From NCBI RefSeq assembly GCF_000003855.2, contig NW_003101674.1:1683656-1747655 (forward strand): a stretch of DNA of 64,000 nucleotides, in the 5' to 3' direction. Below the pieces are notes generated by a model. That model ran no database searches, was not told where the DNA came from, and saw only the letters and a list, made by a program, of their open reading frames with translations. Position numbers and translations under genes: made by a program. The DNA is from Blastomyces gilchristii SLH14081. Its lineage: Eukaryota > Ascomycota > Eurotiomycetes > Onygenales > Ajellomycetaceae. This document shows, one piece after another, positions 31,739-43,455 of this stretch. Each line of letters opens with the position of its first letter. Position 1 is the stretch's first letter.

Positions 31739-34700
31739 TCATTCCTTCTTCTCAATTTCCTGAATGCCAACCCTCTTGACAAATTCTTCAAATGCAGGCT
31801 TCATCAGTGGCTTGGTGAGCCTGTCAGCTATGTTTGCTGTAGAACCAACATGTTCCATCATGATTTCTCCTTTTTCAATCAAATTGCAGAGAATATGATA
31901 TCTAATCTTGATATAGTGTGACCTTTGTGTTAAGAATTCTCCCTTTGCTAGATCAATTGCTCCCTTATTGTTAACTTATAGATGTGAGCATATTTTTGCT
32001 TTTTCATCATTCATCAATCTAGCATCATATAACATATTATTCAATCAGATTATCTCATAAGCTGTCTCACTAGCTACAATATATTCAGCTTCTGTGATTG
32101 ATTTGATAATAGATATCTGTCTCTGCAACTGCTATGAGATCAGTGACTCATTAATCAATATAATATAGTCAGTAGTTGATTTGTATTGAGAATTCACCCC
32201 TGCTCAGTTCAAATCACAGTATGTCACAGAACTCAGGCCATCTTCTATCTCCTTCTTGTATAATATGCCATGATTTTTCATCTTCTTGACATAATATAGA
32301 ACATGCTTCAATGCTGTTCAACATGTCTTATACAGATGTGAGTTAAAGTATAAGAGATAGTTGACTGTAAATACCAGGTCTGATCAGCTGCTTGAGACTA
32401 AATATTGCAATGATCTCAATTCTTAATAATATCTTATAGCTGTAAAGTCATTATTCAATCTCTCTCTCTCATCAGATAAGAATTTCAGTTATATACTGAC
32501 TATCATCAGAGTGTTAGCTGGATTTATCTTATTCATGCTGAAATCTTCAAGAATCTCTTTAATATAACAGCTCTGTGTAACTGCTAGATTATCATTTCTC
32601 TGATATTTAATCTTCATCTCAAGATATGACTTGATCTCTTCAACATTCTTTGTCTCAAATCTCTTTACAATCTTCTTTAATACTCAGTCTAATTACTGTT
32701 CTTGAGATCTTATTATCTGATAATCATTAATATATAATATCAGATAAATCTTATAAACAGAGTGATATAGAAATCTGCTGTTATAAGATAATATCTTGAA
32801 TCTCAATATAGTCAGATACTCTGTTGTGAGAAAATACTATATTCTTACAGCTTACTTCATTTCATATAGACTCTGACAGAGTAATCTTATCAAGCTCTCT
32901 CTATCATACTTAATATCTGTGAATAGTTGTATATAAATCATCTTATTCTGTGATAGTATATCATTCAAAAACATAGATACATAGTCAATCAATTTAATCT
33001 TTTATTCTTTGATAGTTGATATAGTGAATAGACTATATAATATAGGCTCTGATATCACTGTAGTATATAATCTTATATAATGAATACTCTGCTATTATAA
33101 GAACTCTCTAATGACTTAGTGAGCTCTAAAGCAGATGATTTCTCTCTTATTATTAAATTTCTGATTATATACTTATTTATCTATAAGAATATTCATTTCC
33201 AGAGTCTTCTTAATAATAATATATATCTTCTTCTATTCAAATATCTTAATCTTCTTTTTCATTGTCTTATATTAATAGTCTCAGTCTGAACTTCTCTTGA
33301 CTTCTGTCAGCATAGTTGATCAGTCTGTCAGAATACTTAGAACAGAATTATTCTTATTAATAAGATTTTTGAACTCTTCATTTATAACAAGCTGAGTCTT
33401 ATTATCTAGAAGATAGATTGAATTAATTATACTCTCTAAGTTCTTATTAATAATTATCTTCAAAATATCTGACTTTTTCTTTACTAGATGTTATAGTAAG
33501 TAGTACTGTCATTTCTCTCTAATATTCAGAATATTCAATTTATTAGATAATTCATTGAATTCTCTCACTGTATTTACAGATGTATTTGCACTCATGTCAA
33601 GAGCTTCATTAAATATAATATCTCATACAATCTCAAGATAACATGCAACAGAATCTCATACATAATATTAATATAATTCTTAATATTTAATTAGCTGTTA
33701 TTCTCTGTCATCAGTTCTATCTATGAGCTTATTGAACACTTTCAAATTCTTCTTATAGATCTTACACTCTTATCTTCATATTCAATGAATAGAAGATTGC
33801 ATCTCAGTTCATACTTTAAAAGATGTAAGTGATGTTTCTTTCTTACATTCAAATATCTTTATTAATATTGAGAATGTATTGATTATCATGATTATAGTTT
33901 ATATTACTTTATCTCAAAGTTCTCTTTCTAATTCACTATTAAATAGTAGACTTTGTATCTTTTCTACAACTATTCAATTTATACATTTCACTGAGTCATT
34001 TGATTATAATATATTAGATATAGTCATTTCATATATTATTTCTTTGCTCTGACAGTAGATCTTAAGTTCTTGACTTTTGAACTCTTCTTTATCATCTCAG
34101 TGTAGAGTTTCAACTTGATATTGTGTAGTTATCTTAATATTCATGATAAAGTTTATTAATCTTACAGTAGATTCTCTCTTTCTTATTATAAGAATTACTC
34201 ATCTATAACAGATTATATTGTTCATTATACTTAATTAGTAGCTTACACTCTTTCTAGTGAGAGTATCATTCTCATTGAAAAGTGTTTTTTCACTCTCTGT
34301 TAGATTGATGAAGAATCTCATTACTGACTTAAAAGCTTATATTATAGATATGAAGATTAGATATATCATTTTTATCTGAATATAGACTTTGTAGAATGAT
34401 AAAGCTTATTAATCAATAATTCTCATCTCTAGATATAAATCTATCATTATTTTTACAATATCTGTGAGATTTAGATGTTCTAGCTTTTAATATCATTGTA
34501 TTATTGTAAGTTTTATAATCTTTGTATCATTTCTTTCAGATAGTATCAATATTATGTCATCTTTCACTTATAATGTATTCACAGATTCAAAATCATTATT
34601 GAGTATAGCAAACTGAATCAAGTCTCTGTATATAATCAGTCTTTTCATCTCATAGATATCATTCTCATTTAATCTTACTGTAAATGAGAATATATAATCA

Positions 34701-36407
34701 GAAGACATAATTAACATAGCATGATTATTCTTATATATTAACTGCTTATAAGTATAACTCTGATATACAAGCTTATTCATACTCATGAGATTCACTTTTA
34801 ACTTTGAGACATAGCAGATATTATTTAACAGTATATTCATCTCTTTCACTGAAATCTTTATATCTTCTATAGCTGCAGCAGAGATCACTGTTCTGTCTAT
34901 TATTTTCAACATCACTTTCATCTTCTGAGGTTTTGTCATGACAAGATCTCTGTGAGATGTGACATGAGCATGTGATTCAGAGTCTAGAATTCAGATATCT
35001 TTTTCTGTCTGATTACTTACATAGATCTTTTTCTTGATACAAAATACTTACTTTATAACATTATGAATAGAAGCAGCATCTGTATTCTCTGCATTCTTGT
35101 CTTTATTCTTATTTCTATTTATATTAAAGTTTGAAGAATATTTCTCAGAGTATTTCTTTCAACAGTCAGTGTGAATATAATCAATCTTTTGACAATGATA
35201 GCAGATTCTTATATCATTATCTCTACATTCAGGTTTGAATTCAGTGTTCTTGTTCTTGTCATTGTCTTTCTCTTTATTCTTATCTTTCTTATTCTTATCT
35301 TGTGTGGTTGTTGATAGAATTTCTAGATATATCAGTATTTGCTTTATTTGCAGCAGAGAGCTGTAAAAGAATATCACAGTACAGGTTTATAAAATTATTC
35401 TCTAAAAATTGAGTATTATCTTTATCAATTTAATTCATTCAATTTCTTATAAATGAGGCTCAATCTCTGTTAACTTCTGTAAGCAGTCTGTTAAAAAACA
35501 TGATATTCAGAATCTCATATTCTAGACAGATATAATCAGTTCTTATAGCAATCAGATATTCAATAAAAGCTCTGTCAGATTCTTTGCTTTTGAAGATTAT
35601 TTTAATAAGCTCTTTAAATAAATGAGTTCTATATACAGCAGGTCTCTCAGAAAAGTTATTCTCTATAATAGTTTATAGAGTATAAGCTGATAATTTGAAC
35701 TTCTTAAGTATAGTGAAATAAGTGTTGATCTGCAGAGCAATTGCAGATCATATGTAATTATATAATCAAAGATTGCATTCTTTTCAGAAATATTATATGT
35801 TCATAGTAACATTCTTATCAAGATCATTATCTTCAAGAATATCATCAATCTCAGACTACTCTACAGTCAAAAGAATTTTCTCTCTTTACATTGAGTAGTT
35901 AATGTATTCAGTGAGAACTATTAATCTTTTGATAAGTCTTACTTAGCTTCTAAATTCTTTAAGAACTTTTATTATAACAGATATCTTCTCTTTTCATTGA
36001 AGATATTCTGTCAGATCTGCTCTCATCTCATTACCTGCAGAATCACCTCTACTGATCTTCATTCACTCAATCTCATACTGAAGTCTTGCAATTTCTAGTC
36101 TCATGTGAGTCTTCTTACTCACTGAGCTATTGTTATTTCAGTTACTTGAGTCTCTCATATTATCTGACATCTCACTGATGTCTTCAACTGAGTCTTTGTA
36201 TATATTGAACTTATCAGACTGTTTCTCTGTGATGATTTCATTCAGCTTAAACATCTCTGAGACAGTCACTTTTCAGTTTATTACAGATATTAATAAGCTT
36301 ATACTCAATTCTTCTTATACTTCAGATATTTATGAATTTCTTCTTCTACACATTGACATATAATTCTTCATTAAGTCAGGCTTTCCACCTGATCTCAGGT
36401 TCATCAT
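31739..36407 (-). pseudogene. Copia-2L Gag-Pol relic
   Basis: On the minus strand, gag begins near 36404-36407 (in-frame ATG pair) and ends in a basic Lys/Asn/Asp stretch with a knuckle CYHCQKIDYIHTDC (about 35160-35205). Protease, pre-integrase, integrase and RT follow. The RNase H end is well preserved: SITEAEYI near 32070-32100, DNKGAIDLAK-type block near 31960 (NNKGA here), HYIKIRYHILCNLIEKGEI, and NIADRLTKPL near 31810, ending at the stop 31739-31741. The frame from the knuckle to this stop is continuous apart from stops; a frameshift lies somewhere in gag. Most stops are TGA at Trp positions. Confidence 0.82.
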
Positions 36408-36493
36408 GAGTTCAATTAATCAATAAAAAACATCTAGGCACATGTAACAATATGTGAAGATGTAGTTAGCACATTATTATAATTATTCATTGC

Positions 36494-36513
36494 TTGCGAA
36501 GAGCTTCATAACC
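36494..36513 (-). promoter_or_regulatory. Copia-2L primer-binding site (Met-tRNA half type)
   Basis: On the minus strand the LTR is followed by GGTTATGAAGCTCTTCGC. Its complement on the + strand (GCGAAGAGCTTCATAACC) reads like an anticodon arm with a CAT anticodon. Drosophila copia primes from the 5' half of initiator Met tRNA ending at about nucleotide 39, and this site fits that arrangement. Confidence 0.6.
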
Positions 36514-36613
36514 TCTTAAAGAATAACATTGTTGTGTTGTAATCTAACTACGCGAGTTACACTAAATAGGTTGAGATGGCACGTGACTAGAGTAGGTGTA
36601 GTAATCATCAACA
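36514..36613 (-). repeat. Copia-2L 5' LTR
   Basis: A 100-bp LTR on the minus strand, more mutated than its partner at 31437-31536 but retaining CACGTG and the CGCG of ACTACGCGAGTTAC. Directly downstream on the minus strand is the primer site GGTTATGAAGCTC (36501-36513). Confidence 0.85.
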
Positions 36614-36618
36614 TCTAC

Positions 36619-36705
36619 TCTAGTCATGTGCCACCTCAATCTATTCATTTAGTATAACTTGTATAGTTAGATTATAATATAACACAACAATGTTATTCTT
36701 CAAGA
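36619..36705 (+). repeat. Copia-2R 5' LTR, main part
   Basis: 87 bp that continue the LTR begun at 31415-31436; together they equal the 109-bp 3' LTR. It is followed by the mutated primer site GATTATAAAGCTC. Confidence 0.85.
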
Positions 36706-36813
36706 GATTATAAAGCTCTTTATAAGCAATGAATAACTGTAACAATGTGCTAAATTGACATCTTCATATGTCATTACAAGCATGTTTAGATGATTTATTA
36801 ATTAATTAAATCT

Positions 36814-39800
36814 ATGATGAATCTGAGATCAGGTGAAAAGCCTGACTTAATGAAGAATTACATATCAATGTGTAGAAGAAGAAATTCACAAATATCTGAA
36901 GTATAAGAAGAATTGAGTGTGAGCTTATCAATATCTATAATAAACTGAAAAGTGACTGTCTTAGAAGTGTTTGAGCTGAATGAAATCATTGCAGAAGAAC
37001 AGTCTGATAAGTTCAATGTATATAAAGATTCAGTTAAAGATATCAGTAAGATATTAGATAATGCAGAAGACTTAAGTAACTGAAATAATAATAGCTCAGT
37101 GAGTGAGAAGACTTATATAAGACTTGAAATTGTAAGACTTCAGCATAAGATTGAGTGTATGAAGATCAGTAGAGATGAGATTCTTGTAAGTAATGAGATG
37201 AGAGTGAATCTGACAGAATATCTTCAATGAAAAGAGAAGATATCTGTTATAATAAAAGTTCTTGAAGAATTCAGAAGTTAATTAAGACTTATCAAAAGAT
37301 TGATAGTTCTCACTGAATTTATTAACTACTCAATGTGAAGAGAGAAAATTCTTTTAACTACAGAGTAGTCTGAAACTAATGATCTTCTTAAAGATAATGA
37401 TCTTGATAAGTATGCTACTATAAACATATAATATTTCTGAAAAGAATATAATTTTTAATTATATAATTACATATGATCTGCAATTACTCTGCAGATCAAG
37501 ACTTATTTCACTATACTTAAGAAATTCAAGTTGTCTGCTTATACTCTATGAACTATTATAGAGAATAACTTTTCTGAGAGATCTGCTATCTACAGAATCT
37601 GTCTATTTAAGAAACTGATTAACATGACTGCTAAGTTAAAAGATTCAGATCACACTTTCATTGAATATCTGATTATCATAAGAACTGATTATATCTGACT
37701 AGAATATGAGATTCTGAATATCATGTTTTTTAACAGACTGCTTACAGAAGTCAACAGAGATTGAGCCTCATTTATAAGAAACTGAATGAATTAAATTAAC
37801 AAAGATAATACTCAACTCTTAGAGAATGATTTTATAAGTCTGTACTGTGATATTCTTTTGCAGCTCTCTGCTATAAATGAAGTAAATACTGATGTGTCTA
37901 GAAATTCTATCAACAATGTGTAAGATAAGAATAAGAAAGATAAGAATAAAGAGAAAGACAATGATAAGAATAAGAACACTGAATTTAAATCTGAATATAG
38001 AGATAATAATACAAGAATCTGCTATCATTGTCAAAAGATTAGTCATATTCAGACTGACTGTTGAAAGAAATACTCTGAGAAACATTCTTCAAACTTCAAT
38101 ACAAATAGAAATAAGAATAAAGATAAGAATGCAGAGAATACAGATACTGCTTCTATTTACAATGTTATAAAGCAAGTATTTTGTATCAAAGAAAAGACCT
38201 ATATGAGTAACTAGATAGAAAAAGATATCTGAATTTTAGACTCTGAATCAGGTGCTCATGTCACATCTCACAGAGATCTTATCATGATAAAATCTCAGAA
38301 GATGAAAGTGATGTTGAAAATAACAGACAGAACAGTGATTTCTGCTACAGCTATAGAAGATATGAAGATTTCAGTGAAAGAAGTAGATATACTGTTAAAT
38401 GATATTCACTATATTCTGAAGTTAGAAGTGAATCTCATGAGTATGAATAAGCTTGTATATCAGAGTTATACTTATAAGCAGTTAATATATAAGAATAATC
38501 ATGCTATGTTGATTATGTCTTCTGACTGTATATTCTCATTTATAGTAAGATTAAATAAGAATGATATCTATGAGATGAAAAGATAAGTTATATACAGAGA
38601 CTTGATTTAGTTTACTATACTTAATAATGATTTTGAATCTGTGAACACATTACAGATGAAAGATGACACAATATTAATATTATCTGAAAGAAATGATATA
38701 AAGTTTATAGAACTTATGATAATATAATGATATTAAAAGCTAGAACATCTAAATCTCACAGATATTGTAAAAATAACAGCAGATTCATGCCTAGAAATGA
38801 GAATTATTGATTATTAAGCTTTATCATTCTGCAAAGTCTGTGTTCAGGTAAAAATGATATATTCAATCTTTGTATCTATAACATAAGCTGTTAAGTTAGT
38901 AATGAGATTCTTCATTAATCTGACAGAGGATGAAAAAACACTTTTTAATAAGAATGACACTCTCACTAGAGAGAGTGTAAGCTACTGATTGAGTATAACA
39001 GACAATATAATCTGTTATAGATGAGCAATTCTTATAATAAGAAAGAGAGAATCTACTGTAAGATTAATGAATTTCATCACAGATATTAAGATAACTATAT
39101 AATATTAAGTTAAAATTCTACACTGAGATGATGAAGAAGAGTTTAAAAGTCAAGAACTTAAGATTTACTATCAGAGCAAAGAAATAGCATATGAAATGAC
39201 TATATCTGATATATTATAATCAAATGACTCAGTGAAACATGTGAATTGAATAGTTATAGAAAAGATATGAAGTCTACTATTTAATAGTGAATTAGAAAGA
39301 GAACTTTGAGATGAAGTAATACAAGTTATAATTATGATAATTAACACATTCTCAACATTAATAAAGATATTTGAATGTAAGAAAGAAATATTACTTATAT
39401 CTTTTAAAGCATGAACTGAGGTGTAATCTTCTGTTCATTGAATACAGAGATAAGAGTGCAAGATTTACAAGAAGAATTTAAAAGTGTTGAATAAGCTCAT
39501 AGATAGAACTGACAGTAAGAAATAATAGCTAATTGAATATCAAGAATTACATTAATATTGTGTGTGAAATCCTGTTACATGTTGTCTTGAGATTGCATGA
39601 GATGTTATATTTAATAAAGCTCTTGATATAAGTGCAAATACATCTGTAAATATGATGAGAGAATTCAGTGAATTATCTAATGAATTGAATATTCTGAATA
39701 TCAGAGAGAGATGACAGCACTGCTTACTATGACATCTTATAAAGAAAAAGTCAGATGTTTTGAAGATAATTGTAAATAAGAACTTAGAGAGTGTAATTAA

Positions 39801-41485
39801 TTCAATCTATCTTCTAAATAATAAGACACAGCTTGTCATGAATGAAGAGTCTGAAGACTCTATTAATAAGAATAATTCTGTTCTAAGTATTCTGACAGAC
39901 TGATTAACTACACTGATGAAAGCTAAGAGAAGCTCAGACTGAGACTATTGACATGAGATAATAAAAAAGAAGATTAAGATATTTGAATAGAAGAAGATAT
40001 ATATTATTATTAAGAAGACTCTGAAAATGAATATTCTTACAGATAAATGAGTATATGATTGAAAATTCAATAATAAGAGAGAAATCATCTGCTTTAGAGC
40101 TCACTGAGTGATTAGAGAGTTCTTGCAATAGCAGAGTATTCATTATATGAGATTATATGCTGCAGTGATATCAGAGTCTACATCATACAGTCTATTCACT
40201 ATATCAACTGTTAAAGAATGAAAGATCAAATCAATTGACTATGTATCTGTGTTTTTGAATGATATACTATCATAGAATGAGATGATCTATATATAACTAT
40301 TCACAGATGTTAAGCTTGACAGAGAGAACTTGATGAGATTACTCTGTCAGAGTCTATATAAAATGAAGCAAGCTGTAAGAGTATGATATTTTCTTGCAAC
40401 AGAGTATCTGACTATATTGAGATTTAAGATATCATCTTATAATGATGAATTTCTATATCACTCTATTCACAAGATCTATCTGACATTGCATGTTGATGAT
40501 TGTCAGGTAATGAGATCTCAAGAACAGTAATTAGACTGAGTATTAAGAGAGATTGCAAAGAGATTTGAGACAAAGAATGTCAAAGAGATCAAGTCATATC
40601 TTGAGATAAAGATTAAATGCCAGAGAAATGATGATCTAGTGATTACACAGAGCTGTTATATTAAGAAGATTCTTGAAGATTTCAGCATGAATAAGATAAA
40701 TCCAGCTGACACTCTGATAATAGTCAGTATACAACTGAAATTCTCATCTGATGAGAGAGAGAGATTGAATGATAACTTTACAGCTATGAGATATTATCAA
40801 GAATTAAGATTATTGCAATATTTAATCTCAAGTAGCCAGTCAGATCTGACATTCACAGTTAACTATCTCTCACATTTTAACTCATATCTGTACAAGGTAT
40901 GTTGAGCAGCATTGAAGCATGTTCTACATTATGTCAAGAAGATGAAAAATCATAACATATTATATAGAAAGAAGATCAGTGATATGAGTCTGAGTTCTAT
41001 AATATACTGTGATTCAGACTGAGTGAGAGTGAATTCTTAATACAAATTGACTACTGACTATATTATATTGATTAATGAGTCATCAATCTTATAATGATTG
41101 CAGAGAGAGACATTTATTATCAAATCAATCACAGAAGCTGAATATATTACAGCTAGCAAGAACAGCTTGTGAGATAATCTGATTGAATGATATGTTATAT
41201 GATACTGAGTTAATGAATGATGAAAAAGTGAAAATATACTTATATCTATGAGTTGATAATAAGGGAGCAATTGATCTAGCAAAGGAGGAATTGTTAATAT
41301 GAAGATTATATCATATTAAGATTAGATATCATATTCTTCATAATTTGATTAAAAAAGGGAAAATCATGATGAAACATGTTAATTCTACAGTGAATATAGC
41401 TGACAGGCTTATCAAGTCACTGACAAAGCCTGTGCTTGAAGATTTTATCAAAAGAATTGATTTGAAAGAGATCAGAAAGAAATGA
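36814..41485 (+). pseudogene. Copia-2R Gag-Pol relic
   Basis: The frame from the ATG at 36814 runs through gag, a Lys/Asn/Asp-rich linker and the knuckle CYHCQKISHIQTDC (38020-38061) to protease LDSESGAHVTSH (about 38234), integrase, and RT with active site HVDD at 40489-40500. RNase H follows with YCDSDW (about 41011) and SITEAEY (about 41126). Near 41160 one extra A shifts the frame; the C-terminal part (VDNKGAIDLAK, then NIADRLIKSL) continues in the new frame to a TGA at 41483-41485. Other breaks are mostly TGA for Trp and some TAG or TAA. Gag-Pol would form particles and copy the RNA into DNA in the cytoplasm. Confidence 0.83.
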
Positions 41486-41687
41486 TTGAATGATAATAAT
41501 AATACAGTGAATCAGTGAATTTTGCATGTATTTCTTGATTTTTATGATTATTACTGTATGAACATCTTTTCTAATAAGAAAACCAGAGTCTGATTGATGT
41601 AATTAATTATTATTGTATTTTGAAAAGATTTAAGAATGAAGAAGGCTCTGAGTGACGGCTTATAGATCATGATGTAGCAAGAAGAGG

Positions 41688-41796
41688 TGTTGATAATTAC
41701 TACACCTACTCTAGTCATGTGCTACCCTAATCTATTCATTTAGTGTAACTCGCGTAGTTAGATTACAACATAACACAACAATGTTATTCTCCAAGA
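41688..41796 (+). repeat. Copia-2R 3' LTR
   Basis: 109 bp from TGTTGATAATTAC to CCAAGA, followed by target copy GAATC. It is preceded by a purine-rich tract (GCAAGAAGAGG). Confidence 0.88.
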
Positions 41797-41809
41797 GAAT
41801 CAGCCCTTC

Positions 41810-41834
41810 TGTTGGTGATTACTACACCTACTCT
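41810..41834 (+). repeat. fragment of a Copia-2 LTR (left of LINE-B)
   Basis: 25 bp, TGTTGGTGATT plus ACTACACCTACTCT. It is the first part of a Copia-2 LTR that continues at 55241-55263, after LINE-B, for about 48 bp in total before the match ends. The last 14 bases (41821-41834) are the left target copy of LINE-B. Confidence 0.75.
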
Positions 41835-43455
41835 CAATTCAAGCACCGCTCCACCACGAACTCGCTCGATATTTCGAATAAGAACCCGCCGATAGATCCA
41901 TCGAAAAGCCCTCGATCATACGAGCATTTTGACCCCATCGCCGACCGCATACCCCGTGTGGTGGTGAAGTTATCCAGCCAAATGTGAACCAGACATCGTT
42001 TGAAACTCCTGTGTGGGATTATCCCCCATTCTCCCCTACCACACCACAACCCCGGGCCAAATTGCCATACAAATTGTAAGGTGAAGAGACCTAGCCATAT
42101 GCACCAATCTTCTCAATTTTGGAAGATCCCTGATCTGTAGTTGTGGAGATATCTGAGAAGTGATCTCTGTGAAAACCCTGTTCATCTTTGATGTTCCAAA
42201 ACACCAACATCAAGTTTCACCCTCATACCGCCCTTTCTAATCTGGCTCATCCCTGACAGAAAAATACAAAAAGATACCTCAGCAATAATATCAAGTATAT
42301 AATCAACAGCTACTTCTGAAGTGCAATCTTCACAGTCTGTCTTCAGTGTATCTAGACATTAATGCCAAGTTTCACCCTTGTATCACCTCTCTCAATCTGG
42401 CTCATCTCTGACAGAAAAGTACAAAAAGATATCTCAGCAACTGTACTTAATATATAATCAGCAGATATAATAACTATAAAATCAGTATATCTCAAGATCT
42501 GACTGAGTCTTTGATCTCTACACAGTGAGATATATTAAATCTAGCTTTAATATCTCAATATTCAATAGATTCTGTAAGAGATTGAGAACAGCAATACTAG
42601 AATTCTATTAAATTTGAGAATTAACTCTATATTAATATAATCATTGATAAAGTCTTCTATTTTGAGATATAAATAACCAGTTTCTCTACATTCTGCTGAT
42701 AATATTTATATTATTATATAGAAACAGACTTATATTCTCTATAATATCAAGACTCTGAAGAGAGAAAGTCTTGATAGAGAGTATATAGTAGTATATATCT
42801 TAGCAGTTTCTATCTCATTCTTCTATAGCAGTTAATGCAAAAAAAAAAGATCTTAGAAATAGTTTTTTACTTCTCTTAAAAAAGTAAGATGTTTTTCTCT
42901 GAATTTTATACAATATTCTTACAAAGAATAAAAAACAGAGCTGTTTTCTATCATAATTTCATATTCTTTTAAGTAAGAATTACTTTTTCACTGACTGAAG
43001 AGCTTTCATTAATACTTAATTCTTTTTTACACTCTTTATTATCTGATTTGAGTTGCACACTTGTTGTGTGAGAAGAATTGAATGATTTAGAATAAAATTG
43101 AATAGTTTTAATCAATTTCTCTGCAAAAAATTGATTTATTTTTTATCAGTTTTTCTCTTAAAAACTGTCATATTATCTGATTCATTATCAATTAATATTA
43201 TAGTCTTTCTCACTGTATCTCAAGAAAGAGATTGTAAAGATTTTATTGATTTATCTCAAAAATCAATTTTAGTTTATTACATTCTCTTCAAAAATCTAAT
43301 CTAGTTACTGAACTAGTGTGAAAAAAATCAGGTGTTTTATACACAAAAGTCTTTTATTCTTCTTTTAAAACAGTCTGACCAACTTTTCAATTGAAAACAG
43401 ACTTAGAAATATCTCAAGTGAAACAGTCTGACCAACTTTTCATTAAGTGAGAATA
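41835..43455 (+). other. LINE-B 5' UTR
   Basis: The first ~230 bases are GC-rich and hardly mutated; the remainder grades into AT-rich sequence. It holds a two-unit tandem repeat (42150-42460) and, just before ORF1, a 20-bp direct repeat. No coding signal is convincing here; a short frame at 41834-42049 on the minus strand has no support. Confidence 0.6.
42150..42460 (+). repeat. two ~155-bp tandem units in the LINE-B 5' UTR
   Basis: The block around CAAGTTTCACCC, TCTGGCTCATC and CTGACAGAAAA is repeated at a 155-base offset (42211 and 42366), with transitions and small indels. It resembles the monomer arrays that act as promoters in the 5' UTRs of some LINEs, a comparison only. Confidence 0.65.

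Larger units (their letters stand above)
31437..36613 (-). mobile_element. Copia-2L: Ty1/Copia element inserted in the 5' LTR of Copia-2R
   Basis: A minus-strand element, 5177 bp, between target copies CCTAC (31432-31436) and TCTAC (36614-36618, one C-to-T). Both LTRs are 100 bp, 9 bp shorter than those of R and T because of two small indels, so L belongs to a distinct subfamily. The polypurine tract AAGGGGGGG lies next to the 3' LTR (31537-31545). About the first 500 bases at the 3' end (31437-31960) are barely mutated, the remainder heavily. Confidence 0.88.
31415..41796 (+). mobile_element. Copia-2R: Ty1/Copia element, its 5' LTR split by Copia-2L
   Basis: The first 22 bases of the 5' LTR are at 31415-31436. 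Copia-2L then interrupts, and the LTR resumes at 36619-36705 (22 + 87 = 109 bp). The 3' LTR is 41688-41796 (109 bp). The target duplication is GGATC (31410-31414) against GAATC (41797-41801), one RIP-type change. The LTR starts TGTTGGTGATTACTACACC and ends CCAAGA, so it lacks the usual CA end. The body holds Gag-Pol on the + strand. Confidence 0.88.

Noticed and set aside
36130..36363. A plus-strand gene of 77 codons in Copia-2L
   Set aside because: It is antisense to the Copia-2L gag and has no support of its own.
36494..36513. A Met tRNA gene remnant at the Copia-2L leader
   Set aside because: Only the anticodon-arm-like segment is present, next to an LTR and shared by the other Copia-2 copies; it is a primer-binding site, not a tRNA gene.
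31437..41796. Recent inverted duplication producing the Copia-2 palindrome
   Set aside because: The arms differ by indels in the LTRs and by many substitutions, and a target duplication (CCTAC/TCTAC) shows a normal insertion of one element into the other.
41835..42060. A host gene fragment in the GC-rich stretch
   Set aside because: It lies inside the 14-bp target duplication of LINE-B and leads directly into the LINE 5' UTR.
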